Shown here piece by piece: positions 1 to 8,965 of a DNA stretch of 64,000 bases. The stretch lies in the NCBI RefSeq assembly GCF_000022085.1, contig NC_011894.1, positions 2,631,501 to 2,695,500 on the forward strand, read 5' to 3'. The notes below the pieces were generated by a model. That model was not told where the DNA came from, searched no databases, and worked only from the letters and a program-made list of their open reading frames with translations. The first letter of the stretch is position 1. Every line of letters begins with the position of its first letter. The DNA comes from Methylobacterium nodulans ORS 2060. Lineage in GTDB: Bacteria > Pseudomonadota > Alphaproteobacteria > Rhizobiales > Beijerinckiaceae. The position numbers and the translations under genes are program-made.

Positions 1-96
1 TGCCTGCGTTGACTCGCCCCCAACGACAGTGAATGGAGGTGCGCTCGGTTGCGCGCCGATCCTGCCTTCACTTGTCCATCGAGTCCTCAGCCCGCC

Positions 97-504
97 ATGT
101 CTGAGTCATCGACGCCTTCTCAAGTCAGCTTCACGGTCGAGGTCGGTTTCGACACCACGCCGCTGATGAAGGTGCATGCGGGCGGCCGCGTGATCCCAAT
201 CGGACTGACAACTGCCCAATCGGGCGAGTTGGGTCGTGCGCTTCTGGCGGTGAGCGCGGTCTGCAGCAGCACCGCTCCGCATCCCGAGGGCACGCGGATC
301 GACAACTGCCATTTTCCGGTCGAGAGATGGGCTACCGGTCGATCTCAAAGCAGCGGGATGCCGATCTTGGTCGTGCAGGTGACCGGGGGCACGCAACTCG
401 CGCTTCAGTTCACTCCCGAGACGGCGGGAGCGTGCGCCGCGAGCCTTGCTGAGGCTTCTGGGCGAACGGCATCCACCACGGCCTCGCCGTCGTCTACGGG
501 GTGA
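97..504 (+). CDS. Hypothetical protein
   Basis: A 135-residue soluble protein of unknown function. I use the ATG at 97 rather than the upstream in-frame start at 49 because the first 16 residues of the longer form look like non-coding sequence. The core (roughly residues 10-110) alternates beta-like hydrophobic stretches such as FTVEVGFDTTPLMKVHAGGR with polar turns, and codon use is typical of this GC-rich genome. The tail after about residue 115 is Ala/Ser/Thr-rich and low in complexity. No signal peptide, membrane segment or catalytic motif is visible. It stands alone: the next 460 bases hold no convincing gene. Function cannot be assigned. Confidence 0.55.
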   Translation: MSESSTPSQVSFTVEVGFDTTPLMKVHAGGRVIPIGLTTAQSGELGRALLAVSAVCSSTAPHPEGTRIDNCHFPVERWATGRSQSSGMPILVVQVTGGTQLALQFTPETAGACAASLAEASGRTASTTASPSSTG

Positions 505-963
505 TTACTCGGTTGAGGGCCAGCGGAAGGTTCGGGATGCGCGAACCGGATCTGCTGGATGCAACAGACCAGGGCCCACATGGCCGGTGACGAGCGTTCC
601 GACCGCAATGCTGCCACGGGGCCGTCGGGTGCGCGCCCCGAAGTATCGCCGCCTTGATCGTGATCCGGCCGAAAAAAGGGTGACCCGTCCTCACGCACGC
701 CCTCGGGATGACAAAATTGTTTCTGTTCGGACGGACTTTGCCAGAACCGCATCTCGATGACCGGAGCCAGTCTGACTCCCCTGGAAGGGCAAAAGCAGGC
801 CGGGAAGAAGGCTGCCCCATGCGCAATTCCCAACAAAGACGAAGGAAACAGGGTAGATACAGTTTGATCACAGCGACAGAATGATCTAAGTTAATAAGCG
901 GGTGAGATGTGCCAAGACCCCTCCACTGAGATCGGAAACCAGCACTGGACCAATTCCTTCTAG
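505..963. other. Intergenic stretch without a convincing gene
   Basis: Short open frames run on both strands here but overlap each other and lack protein-like composition. I see no tRNA, repeat or clear terminator. The base composition turns AT-rich after about 860, just ahead of the AT-rich lipoprotein gene. Confidence 0.5.
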
Positions 964-1440
964 ATGGTGGATCCTTTGTTCTTTCTAAGAAAAATGATCC
1001 TGATTTTAGGCTTACCTGTCCTCCTAGGATCTTGCGATTTTATCGCGGATTGGAAGATAGACAAAGTTTGCTCTGAAGCGATCAGAGCCCGCTTATCATC
1101 TGTCTCGAGTTATAGATTTGTTAGCTCAAAGGTTTATTTTCGCGGGACTCCTAGTCTCAGCAGATATCAGTATCTTACAGGTCACAAAATGATTTTTCCC
1201 ACAGAAACTGAATTTGCCTCATTTGCTAAAGAGTACAATCTGGTTTATAGTGCGAGATTCGTTACATTTGACACAGAAAACACATCCGGCGGGATCATCA
1301 GAAGCAGCACAACCTGCGAATACATTGAAACCGCTTTCATTCGGAATTTTTTCTTGATCGGCATCAAGCGTGCGGACGCATTTATAGACGGAATGAACGA
1401 ATACGAATGGAAGATGTACTCCGGTAAGGTACTCAATTGA
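964..1440 (+). CDS. AT-rich putative lipoprotein, function unknown
   Basis: A 158-residue protein. Its N-terminus carries two basic residues (Arg9, Lys10), a hydrophobic stretch and a lipobox ending in Gly-Ser-Cys at about residues 20-24 (LPVLLGSC), so it is predicted to be lipidated on that Cys and anchored to a membrane. The rest is mixed alpha/beta with many aromatic residues and a second Cys near residue 119; no catalytic motif is seen. The start at 964 gives a normal-length lipoprotein signal, while the internal ATG at 994 would give a very short one. The gene is much more AT-rich than its neighbours, which suggests recent horizontal acquisition. No family was recognised. Confidence 0.6.
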   Translation: MVDPLFFLRKMILILGLPVLLGSCDFIADWKIDKVCSEAIRARLSSVSSYRFVSSKVYFRGTPSLSRYQYLTGHKMIFPTETEFASFAKEYNLVYSARFVTFDTENTSGGIIRSSTTCEYIETAFIRNFFLIGIKRADAFIDGMNEYEWKMYSGKVLN

Positions 1441-1529
1441 ATTAGACAACGGGAGCTCGGACGTCGACCTCGGACGGGCCGTGACCGACCTGATGCAGTC
1501 GCGCGGCGCTGCCCTGCGCAAGATTCGGC

Positions 1530-1835
1530 AGCTTGAGGCTGGACTTGTCGGTCACTTACCTGCGGCCTGAAAACGCCGTCCAGACGGTCTCGACCTCGGC
1601 CGGACTTACGTCCATGCCCGGCACCACGCGCCGACTGTCCACGTTGACGCCCACTGCCACCGAAGACCATGCGGCCAGCCTCGCGCACCTTCACGAGAGT
1701 CCCGTCGATCCAGAGTACCGCCATTCGCCCTCGGTGGGTCGGCCGAAAAAGACGTTCACGCGCTCATCGAGCTCCTGACAGAGCCGGCTAGCATCAGAAA
1801 TTCGGGCTTTTTGGGCAGGTGCCAAATCTCGTCTT
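1530..1835 (-). pseudogene. IS256/Mutator-family transposase fragment, frameshifted
   Basis: Read on the minus strand, three successive frames together resemble the central DDE region of IS256-type transposases: SRLCQELDERVNVFFGRP, then LWIDGTLVKVREAGRMV (the conserved DDE-start segment), then VGVNVDSRRVVPGMDVSP. Each change of frame marks an indel. The N-terminal part, the C-terminal half with the second and third catalytic residues, and terminal repeats are missing. This is a dead relic. Family assignment rests on recognition of these motifs, not on a search. Confidence 0.65.
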
Positions 1836-2544
1836 GTGTACGCAGAGCAGGCAGCGGCACCGCATGACCAGAGCAATGCGAGAAGCGCGGCGTGAGCATG
1901 TGACAGACCGCGGAGCAAATATGCTCTCCCGTCTGCTCCGTGACCGTCGCGGTGTTGGTCTCTCGGGGTCAAACTGTGGCGGCAGCGATCCGTCCCTCGA
2001 TTCGGTCGAGATGACATGCCAACGGATTTCCGAGTCGGGAGATCCTCTGCGCCCAGATCATCATCGATAGCTGGAGCGGCCATGACAACTTGCCTGCCCT
2101 GACGACTCGGCCGGCTGCGCTCGTCCAGTCGTCTGCGCCGATCAGAATATTCGTGGTGAACAGGCCGCAAGTCGACCAACGATCCGAACGGACCGCCACG
2201 TAGAGATGAGCGTTATCGGGGCACAGAAGCAAGACCTCAATTTGGATAGCATAAAATTGTAGACACGGCGTATGCTCCAGAAGCCGGCATGGCGTCACCA
2301 TTATTAGACCGTTTGTTTCTGAATACCAAATTTACTGCAATTCATCCTGCACCGCCGCGCCATCAACAGAGTCTACGAAAATGGATAAGCCGGAAGGCCT
2401 AGGTCCGAGGGGATAAGTCGGAATCCGTACGTACTCGTACTCCTGCCAGTTGACTGGACTGGTCTCAGATTTTAAGAAAAGTTTAATCCCAGAAGACCCC
2501 GGCACCACCGTCGTGGACTTTCTGCACGCGTAGGATGTGGCGTT
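1836..2544. other. Long gap, no convincing gene
   Basis: Overlapping minus-strand frames exist (for example about 1969-2301) but none has a recognisable family or clear ribosome binding site. The stretch follows an IS relic and precedes the exopolysaccharide operon, so it probably contains that operon's promoter; I could not pick one out. Confidence 0.45.
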
Positions 2545-3873
2545 ATGGGTGATACCATTCTGGTTGTAATGCTCGTCGTAAGTTTGCTGATCAATGTTTC
2601 ATCCCTTGACGACGCCTTCATCGACATCATTGCATTCGGCATCCTTCGAAAAGGTCTTCCTGGTCTCGCCGAGAGGACTGACATTCCCCGAATCGCCGTG
2701 TTCGTCGCGAATTGGCACGAGGAGGAAGTTCTTGGAAAAATGGTCGAGGGGAACCTCGCCCGCATTCCTTACCCTTCTGTAAGCCTGTTCCTTGGCGTCT
2801 ATCCAAACGACACGGGCACCCTGCGCGTCGCAAAGGAGCTCGAGGCGAAGTACCCGGACCGGGTCACTGTCATTATCAACACGCTCAATGGCCCTACCTC
2901 GAAGGGACAGATGCTGAACGAGATGTTCCAGCAGGTATTCGAGCGCGAGGATTGCCCCGATATAGCTGTGCTGCACGACAGCGAAGACGTGATTGATCCG
3001 CGTACCTTTCCCATCTACGCGCAGTACAGCCAGGATCACGATTTCATTCAGGTCCCGGTGTTCTCGCTCAGCCGCGGGAAGGGCTTGCCGGTCGCCTCGA
3101 CCTATATGGACGAATTCGCCGAACGACACACTCGCGAGATGATCGTGAGAAATGCGGTCGGCGCGGCGATCCCTTCGGCCGGGGTCGGCACCGCGATGAC
3201 CAAGAAGTTGCTGAAGTACTTCCTTGCGACGCGCGGGCAGGTGCTGATGTCGGGCACGGTTACCGAGGACTACATTCTCGGGGTGGAAGCCAAGCGCGCC
3301 GGATTCAGCGCGGCCTTCGCGGCGGTCTCCGCTGACGACGCGAGCGGCCTCAACTACGTCGCTACGCGCGAGTTCTTCCCGAAGACCTTGGCCGCGAGCA
3401 TCAAGCAGAAGACTCGCTGGGTCTACGGCATCAACTTCGAGGCCACGCACAAGCTCGGCTGGGAAGGCAATGCCTGGGACAAATACTTTTTTGTGCGCGA
3501 TCGGAAGGGTATCATCACCAACTTCCTGCCGCCTGTCTCATTTGTCTTCCTCGTATTGATCGTGCTCGGCCTGATTGATCCATCAGAGATGCCGGACCCG
3601 ATAGAGCCGGTCTTTGTTGCATCGATTTACCTAAATCTCGCCGCGCTCATTGTGAGATACACCATTCGAGTAGTGGCGAGCCACGAAGTCTACGGCACCT
3701 ATGATCTGATAGGTATCGCATACCGCTGGCCGATCGGGCTCTACATCAACGCGGCAGCCGTCTTTCGTGCGTGGAAGACCTATATCGGGGAGTCACAGTT
3801 CGCAACGAAGCCGATCGTGTGGTCGAAAACAACACACGACCTACCAGAAAATTTTATGACTGCCACGCGCTAA
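2545..3873 (+). CDS. NfrB-like family-2 glycosyltransferase, inner membrane
   Basis: A 442-residue GT2-type glycosyltransferase with an N-terminal hydrophobic segment, a cytosolic GT-A domain (about 47-300) and two to three C-terminal membrane helices (from about 329). Processive-GT motifs are visible: DSED (145-148, metal and UDP-sugar), TED (240-242, catalytic base) and QKTRW (288-292, the QxxRW motif). The arrangement resembles the catalytic half of NfrB, the inner-membrane synthase of the phage N4 receptor polysaccharide in E. coli, but the C-terminal MshEN c-di-GMP-binding region of NfrB is absent. It is followed within 26 bases by wecB and then a HlyD-like adaptor. I infer that it polymerises an amino-sugar such as ManNAc and passes the chain to the periplasm. 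GT2 membership is firm; the NfrB-like substrate is inference from context. Confidence 0.85.
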   Translation: MGDTILVVMLVVSLLINVSSLDDAFIDIIAFGILRKGLPGLAERTDIPRIAVFVANWHEEEVLGKMVEGNLARIPYPSVSLFLGVYPNDTGTLRVAKELEAKYPDRVTVIINTLNGPTSKGQMLNEMFQQVFEREDCPDIAVLHDSEDVIDPRTFPIYAQYSQDHDFIQVPVFSLSRGKGLPVASTYMDEFAERHTREMIVRNAVGAAIPSAGVGTAMTKKLLKYFLATRGQVLMSGTVTEDYILGVEAKRAGFSAAFAAVSADDASGLNYVATREFFPKTLAASIKQKTRWVYGINFEATHKLGWEGNAWDKYFFVRDRKGIITNFLPPVSFVFLVLIVLGLIDPSEMPDPIEPVFVASIYLNLAALIVRYTIRVVASHEVYGTYDLIGIAYRWPIGLYINAAAVFRAWKTYIGESQFATKPIVWSKTTHDLPENFMTATR

Positions 3874-3898
3874 CCAGACACGCCCCAAAGGACGGCAC

Positions 3899-5023
3899 AT
3901 GCGTATTCTTATCGCCTTCGGGACTCGTCCCGAAATCATCAAACTCGGCCCAGTCTATCGCGCCCTTGCGGCACATCCGGGTATTCAGGTCGACGCCTAC
4001 TGGACTGGTCAGCACATTGAATTGGCCACCGGTCTCCTGCAACTGTTCGACATCACTGTCACATGTCATGGTGAAGCAGTGATGAACGAGCCTGGTCTGG
4101 CCGAGAAATTCGGCCTAATGACGAACCAGATCGCTGCAACACTCCGCGCGACGCACTACGACTGGATCGTGGTCCAGGGCGACACGATCACGGCCTCGGC
4201 CGCGGCCACCGCGGGGTTCTTATCCCGGGTTCCCGTGGCGCATGTCGAGGCTGGCTTGCGCACCGGAAATCTCTATTCACCCTGGCCGGAAGAGTACAAC
4301 CGGCGCGCGATCTCGGTTAGCGCGAGCCTGCACTTCCCGCCCACTGTGGAGAGCGCCAACAACCTGCTCAACGAGGGGGTCGCGCCGGCTTCTGTGATTA
4401 CGGTCGGCAACACTGTGGTGGACGCGCTGCTCTTTGCGCGCACGAAGGTGGGCGAGGACTACGCGCCGATCGACCCGGGCGTGGCCGAGATCTCGGCCGA
4501 CAAGAAGCTGATCCTCGCGACCATGCACCGCCGCGAGAACATCGGCGGCCCGATGCGGGACGTGCTGCGCGCCCTGCGCTCGCTCGCCGAGGATGGGGAC
4601 AAGGTCGTCGCGCTGCCGGTGCATCTCAATCCGGAGGTGCGCAGTGACGTAATGGGAATGCTCGGCGGGATCGAGAACGTGCGTCTGCTTGCGCCGCTCC
4701 AGTACCTCGATTTCGTCCATCTGCTCAGCCGCGCGTGGCTCGTGGTCAGCGATTCGGGCGGTGTGCAGGAGGAGGCCCCGACCTTTGGCCTGCCGATTCT
4801 GATCACCCGGAATACGACTGAGCGACCGGAGGTGGTCACGGCAGGTTTCGGAACCCTGGTCGGATCCAACTACGACGCCATCACCGCGATGGCGCGCGAT
4901 CTGACGCAAGGCAATGCACCGCGTCGACTAGGCGGCTCTAACCCGTTCGGCGATGGAACGGCATCGGTACGGATCGCCGATGCGCTGATCGCGCGCAACC
5001 TCCGTCAATCGATCGCGGCCTGA
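3899..5023 (+). CDS. wecB: UDP-N-acetylglucosamine 2-epimerase (non-hydrolysing)
   Basis: A 374-residue cytosolic epimerase that interconverts UDP-GlcNAc and UDP-ManNAc. Family landmarks appear in order: GTRPEIIK at the N-terminus, VQGDT (about 91), HVEAGLRTG (about 114), PEEYNR (about 127), MHRREN (about 202) and SDSGGVQEE near residue 285, all expected for a GT-B-fold WecB/MnaA enzyme of normal length. An AAAGGA-type ribosome site lies a few bases before the ATG. It sits between an NfrB-like glycosyltransferase and a membrane adaptor in one operon, so its product UDP-ManNAc most likely feeds a surface polysaccharide rather than enterobacterial common antigen, for which no other genes are present here. 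Confidence 0.93.
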   Translation: MRILIAFGTRPEIIKLGPVYRALAAHPGIQVDAYWTGQHIELATGLLQLFDITVTCHGEAVMNEPGLAEKFGLMTNQIAATLRATHYDWIVVQGDTITASAAATAGFLSRVPVAHVEAGLRTGNLYSPWPEEYNRRAISVSASLHFPPTVESANNLLNEGVAPASVITVGNTVVDALLFARTKVGEDYAPIDPGVAEISADKKLILATMHRRENIGGPMRDVLRALRSLAEDGDKVVALPVHLNPEVRSDVMGMLGGIENVRLLAPLQYLDFVHLLSRAWLVVSDSGGVQEEAPTFGLPILITRNTTERPEVVTAGFGTLVGSNYDAITAMARDLTQGNAPRRLGGSNPFGDGTASVRIADALIARNLRQSIAA

Positions 5024-5038
5024 ACGTGGGAGAGAGAT

Positions 5039-6160
5039 ATGTCTGCTGAACTGAAGGCGAGCCGGGTTGGCTGGGGCAAGCTGTTCCGGGTGTTCCTGGT
5101 CGGCACCACCGTGATCGGCGGTGGCGCGGCAGGAACCTACTATTACTCGAATGGTGGTCTGGTGCTGAGCGCAGACGGCTTGGTCACCCGCGACCGAGTC
5201 TACGTGGCGACGCCCTATGACGCGCGGGTGCGCGAGGTGTTCGTTCGCCCCGGCGACTCGGTCTTCGCCGGCCAGAAGGTGGCCGTCGTCGACTCGCCGT
5301 CGATCTCGAAGTCCCTCGCGGAGTTCTCCGTCGAGCGCGCGAAGATCTCCTCACGCATTGCTCAACTCGAAGCTCGCAAGGCAATCGTTGCTGCCATGGT
5401 GCCGATCGCTCAGGTCGGCGCGAAGCAGGCCAACGAGTTCATGGCCGACTTGAACAAGGCCAAGATCTCGGGCCTTGCGCTCAATCGCTCGCTGCACGAG
5501 GTCACCGCGGCCTCGTTCACCGCGACCGAGCGGCTGATGACCATCACGTCGGAAAAAACCTCGCTTGACACGGAACTGGCGTCGAACCGGGCGGCGCTCG
5601 CCGAGATAACGGCTGCTTCTGAGAACTTGCGCAAGGTTTATGCGGAGGGCGTGCTGACCGCCCCGGTGTCGGGTGTGATCGGCAGCGCCATCGCCAATCC
5701 CGGAGAGGTCCTCACACCGGGCTCGAACCGGCTGGCCTCCATCTACACCGGCACAAGTTTCGTGCTCGCCTACATGCCGGAAAGCTACCTCTTCGACGTG
5801 TCCGAGGGCCAGCCGGTGCAGGTCTCGGCGCACCACCAGAGCGTACCGGGCCAGATCGCCCGGATCCTGCCGGTCACCGACGCGCTGCCACCGGAATTCC
5901 AGCCTCCAAACAAGGCGCGCGACCGCGGACAGGTGGTAAAAATCTCGCTGAACGATGCTAATCGCTTTGCGGTCGAGCAGAAAATCCGCGTATCGAGCTG
6001 CATCGTCACAGGATGCAAGGACAGCTACGTCGAGCAAGCCAAGTCTCGGGTAATCGTCACGCTGAGCAATCTGTTTTCCAGCCCAGCCCAAGCCCAACGG
6101 ATTGACCGCGAAGCTAGAGTGACGAAAAAGGGGGCGATGCGTGTCGGACCAGATTTATGA
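5039..6160 (+). CDS. HlyD-like membrane adaptor for polysaccharide export
   Basis: A 373-residue protein with one N-terminal transmembrane helix (about residues 14-38), a biotinyl-lipoyl-like half (about 50-85), an alpha-helical hairpin (about 90-205) and a second lipoyl plus beta-barrel half (about 205-310; LTAPVSGVIG is the typical return segment). This is the architecture of HlyD/EmrA-type periplasmic adaptors, also seen in exopolysaccharide synthases where the adaptor partners a GT2 enzyme. It starts 15 bases after wecB behind a purine-rich GGGAGAGAG site, so it is co-transcribed. No PilZ domain is seen. I infer that it couples the glycosyltransferase to the periplasm or outer membrane; it could alternatively serve type I secretion of the RTX protein at 9 kb. 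Confidence 0.82.
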   Translation: MSAELKASRVGWGKLFRVFLVGTTVIGGGAAGTYYYSNGGLVLSADGLVTRDRVYVATPYDARVREVFVRPGDSVFAGQKVAVVDSPSISKSLAEFSVERAKISSRIAQLEARKAIVAAMVPIAQVGAKQANEFMADLNKAKISGLALNRSLHEVTAASFTATERLMTITSEKTSLDTELASNRAALAEITAASENLRKVYAEGVLTAPVSGVIGSAIANPGEVLTPGSNRLASIYTGTSFVLAYMPESYLFDVSEGQPVQVSAHHQSVPGQIARILPVTDALPPEFQPPNKARDRGQVVKISLNDANRFAVEQKIRVSSCIVTGCKDSYVEQAKSRVIVTLSNLFSSPAQAQRIDREARVTKKGAMRVGPDL

Positions 6161-6323
6161 TCCGCTGAAGCGGATCTTTGGCGCCAAGCGGAGCGTCCTA
6201 CCGTATCAAGTGATGGATCGGTTCACCCCGGCGCGTACTTGGGAAGTACGCGGGACACGCGCCAGTCGTACCGACACTCAGGCTACAGAGCCGCATGGCG
6301 CCAGAGTCCGAAAGCATCAATAG
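6141..6323 (+). pseudogene. Possible truncated fourth gene of the polysaccharide operon
   Basis: A frame opening with GTG at 6141, inside the last codons of the adaptor gene, reads about 35 protein-like residues (MSDQIYDPLKRIFGAKRSVL...) and then degrades into low-quality sequence. Overlap with the preceding gene suggests translational coupling. I read it as the start of a once longer gene whose body has been lost or broken toward the IS elements downstream. The evidence is weak. Confidence 0.3.
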
Positions 6324-6913
6324 CGGACATCTACCACGCAAGCCCTATGGCGAGGCCACGCACGCCTCGCTCTGCATCGTCAAGGCCGCCTCTTCAACAT
6401 TCACTCGTTCCTTTCAAGACAAGCCATGACCATCGCGCTGGTTGGTCGGGATCACGGGCAGCGAATTACCGAGCAAGGGGATATGAGGAGAGCGAGGAGG
6501 CGGTGCGCCGCCTCCTCCACGAGTGTTACGAAGTCAGCACGCGTGCTATGCAGCAAGATTTGGTGCTCAGAGCACCGTCGTAATCGCCATGGGACCGTAG
6601 ACAGCAAACGGCAGCATCTACGTCGGTCCAATATTCGCCGTGTCCCGATGCAGCGCCGGCAATACGCATTGCGCGACTCCATGATCGCGCTGGCCAAGGT
6701 TCCAATCAGGACCCGTGCCGTATTGCGTCTTTATCGTGGTTGGCACGCTCAGAAGCACCGAGACAGGCGATAGAACCTGCTTGCCCTCGCCCGCCAGCTC
6801 GCACGTCCGGGCGGCGAAGGCCGTTCGGTGGGATTGCCCTGCATTTGAGCAGTGCCCGATCCTGTAGGATCATCGGCGTCGTATCCAGCCGCGCGAAATC
6901 ATTGCGGCTCTCA
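6324..6913. other. Degenerate stretch before the IS5-type element
   Basis: About 590 bases with short conflicting frames on both strands and no recognisable domain. It may hold remains of polysaccharide genes or of the IS630 element interrupted by the neighbouring insertion. I could not identify anything specific. Confidence 0.4.
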
Positions 6914-7837
6914 GAGTCCGTTGGGAAAGGGTCATTTCATAGTGATTGACGCGAGAAGCCGAGTTATAGAGGCGAAAAGCATAGCCGCCGCCGAGATGTG
7001 AAGCAGCGTATCGTAATCCAGCTTGAGACGGCGCGACACCGTGAGAGCGCCGATGCTTTGCTCAATCCGCCATCGTTTCGGCAGAAGCACAAAGCCCTTC
7101 CCAAATTGCGGCCGTACGACCACTTCCACGACACGGCTCGTGCCAGCCTGAACCGCCTCAATGAAACGGGCCTTGTACCCACCGTCCACCACGATTGTCT
7201 TGATCCAGGGACAGAGACGAACCAAGCGCTTGACGAGCGGGATCCCGCCCTCTTGATCCTGAACGTTGGCCGGAGTGATCATCACCGCAAGCAGGCGTCC
7301 GTCGCTGTCGACCGCCAGATGCCGCTTGCGCCCCAGCACTTGTTTCGCCGCATCGTACCCGCGCTCGCCTTGCGGGGCGTCACACTTCACCGCCTGGGCA
7401 TCCACAATCGCCAGCGTTGGACTGGCTTCTTTCCCGGACTTCTCACGATCCCTCATCACGAGATGATGGTTGATCCGGTCCATGTGGCCGCCATCGGTGA
7501 GCAACCGCCAGTAATCGTAGCAGAGACTGGCGGGCGGCAGATCCTTTGGCATGGCATCCCAGGGAATGCCGTACCGCTGCACGTAGCGGATGCCGTTCAT
7601 GATGTCCCGAATAGGATAGGTCCGGGGCCGCCCGATCCCCTCCGCGACAGGAAGCAGTGGCTCCAGGGTGAGCCACTCGTCGTTCGTCATATCACTCGGG
7701 TATCTCTGGCTGCGACGATCATAGCGCGGCCGATTTGCAGCGGTCCAGACCAAGGAGGGGCCATTCATCCATTCGAGACGAGCAGACATGCTCTATCATC
7801 CCGCATTTTCTCTTGGCCACCCTTTCCCAACGGACTC
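6914..7837 (-). mobile_element. Intact IS5-family element (IS1031-like group)
   Basis: A 924-bp insertion sequence. Its ends are perfect 19-bp inverted repeats (GAGTCCGTTGGGAAAGGGT at 6914-6932 and its reverse complement at 7819-7837). A 3-bp direct repeat TCA flanks it (6911-6913 and 7838-7840), matching the TNA target duplications of the IS1031 group. It carries one transposase gene that nearly fills the element. On its right side lies a dead IS630 transposase, so it has landed in or beside an older element. The intact ends and open frame suggest recent, possibly still active transposition. Confidence 0.85.
6932..7789 (-). CDS. IS5-family transposase
   Basis: A 285-residue DDE transposase filling the IS at 6914-7837. 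It has the DUF4096-type N-terminal region (MTNDEWLTLEPLLPV), then AIVDAQAVK (first catalytic Asp), IKTIVVDGGYKARF (second Asp) and RRWRIEQ-type sequence near the C-terminus (WRIEQSIGALTVSRRLKLDY, catalytic Glu followed by the YREK-like region). Length is normal for the family and no frameshift is seen. The stop codon lies in the left inverted repeat. It would catalyse cut-and-paste movement of its own element. Confidence 0.9.
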   Translation of the reverse strand: MSARLEWMNGPSLVWTAANRPRYDRRSQRYPSDMTNDEWLTLEPLLPVAEGIGRPRTYPIRDIMNGIRYVQRYGIPWDAMPKDLPPASLCYDYWRLLTDGGHMDRINHHLVMRDREKSGKEASPTLAIVDAQAVKCDAPQGERGYDAAKQVLGRKRHLAVDSDGRLLAVMITPANVQDQEGGIPLVKRLVRLCPWIKTIVVDGGYKARFIEAVQAGTSRVVEVVVRPQFGKGFVLLPKRWRIEQSIGALTVSRRLKLDYDTLLHISAAAMLFASITRLLASITMK

Positions 7838-7840
7838 TCA

Positions 7841-8060
7841 GATGGCTTGACGACCGAAAAAGCGCGCCGGATCGCCTCTCAGAGGTCGCTGACCGTGCGG
7901 GCCGCCGCACTCCGCCGCAGCGCCTTCCATGCTGGTGACGGCGGTCTCGTCCAAAAATCCCAGCCGGACAGGATCCAGCTCGAGTTAGCCTGCAAACCGA
8001 TCCTCTCGCGCGGCTCTCACGCCCTCCTCCTGCTCAGCCGCGTGCGTTGCCCATTTTGGA
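7841..8060 (-). pseudogene. IS630-family transposase remnant
   Basis: On the minus strand this reads as a decayed IS630 transposase: an EEGVRAARED segment, an in-frame stop, then LDPVRLGFLDETAVTS, which matches the first catalytic-Asp region (LDPxRLVFxDET) of IS630 proteins, then degraded sequence up to the edge of the IS5-type element. Stops and missing ends make it non-functional. The IS5-type insertion at 6911-7840 may have split it, but I could not identify the continuation on the other side. Confidence 0.6.
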
Positions 8061-8199
8061 TGGCCTGCCCCTCACTGAGCTGTACTGCTAATCAGCCAGT
8101 TCTGGGCGAACGACGCCAGCAGAATCAAAGCCAGCCGCCAGGGACATTCGGCTGGCTCTTGCTACAGGCGGCAAGGAGGCCGGCGAACGGGCTGTCGGC

Positions 8200-8466
8200 C
8201 TAGATCGGGCCGAGGGCGTCGCGCAGGCTGAGGCAGGCGTGGCCGCGTGGGAAGGAGGCGTGAGCGACGACGGCGGTCTCGGCCGGACCAGCGCCGCCGG
8301 GGGAAGCGACATCGTGAACCTTCCGGATCACGGCGCATTCATCCCATGCGGAACGTCCGCCCCATCTCAGCCGACTCACCGGTTCGCCAGCAGTACCGAA
8401 AGCGGGGCCATCCCAATCCCAGGACGCGACCTCGCTCACCGCGATCGTGTGGATCGTCTGCACCAC
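8200..8466 (-). CDS. Small hypothetical protein, possibly truncated
   Basis: An 88-residue frame starting with GTG (MVQTIHTIAVSEVASWDWDG...). Protein-like sequence continues upstream of this start (PLWLGASGDALIAQGES) until a stop about 25 codons earlier, so either the true start is an earlier non-ATG codon or the 5' end has been lost. Residues 25-60 contain acidic and aromatic clusters; no domain was recognised. The strand and its place between IS remnants suggest a cargo or relic gene. Confidence 0.4.
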   Translation of the reverse strand: MVQTIHTIAVSEVASWDWDGPAFGTAGEPVSRLRWGGRSAWDECAVIRKVHDVASPGGAGPAETAVVAHASFPRGHACLSLRDALGPI

Positions 8467-8664
8467 GCTCTCTCCCTGTGCGATCAGCGCATCGCCGCTC
8501 GCTCCCAGCCAGAGCGGGACGTCTTACCGCTTCCACGAAACTGCGTGAAGAACCACCCCCGTGCGAGGAAATCAATCAGGAAGCGACCTGCGAGCAGTTC
8601 GGAGGGCTCACTATCCAGATGGAAGAAGCCGCAGAGCGTAATTGCGTAGCAGTTTAAGCGAGCA

Positions 8665-8738
8665 GCTTAACGCCTCTCCCACCTAGATGACCGACACGTC
8701 TAATCCCTATCAAGTCAGCGCAACGGCTTAACGCCTCT
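8665..8738. repeat. Imperfect tandem repeat sharing a 13-bp core
   Basis: The 13-mer GCTTAACGCCTCT occurs at 8665-8677 and again at 8726-8738 in the same orientation, 61 bp apart, and the flanking 15-25 bases are also similar. The two copies look like a decayed tandem duplication or paired protein-binding sites upstream of the RTX gene. No function is known to me. Confidence 0.4.
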
Positions 8739-8965
8739 GTTACCCGGACGGCCAACACTGGTGGTCCATAGCAAGGCGCGTGCAATCAGACGCAACACGG
8801 CCGGGAACACGGGCGAATGCATTCTCAGCATCATCATGCGAGTCGAGGAAAAACAATTTTCGGACCTATACGAGATCAGAAATATATAGCACCTCAAGTC
8901 GCTGGACAACTGCCGCGTTTGCGAACAGGCACGATCGCAGCAAGCAATTCGTCAGCCACTAGTAA

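Noticed and set aside
1969..2301. 110-codon minus-strand frame
   Set aside because: No clear start signal and overlaps another open frame; composition is ambiguous in a region of decayed DNA.
6239..6949. Several plus-strand frames between the adaptor gene and the IS5-type element
   Set aside because: They conflict with one another, change quality abruptly and show no domain; best read as degenerate DNA.
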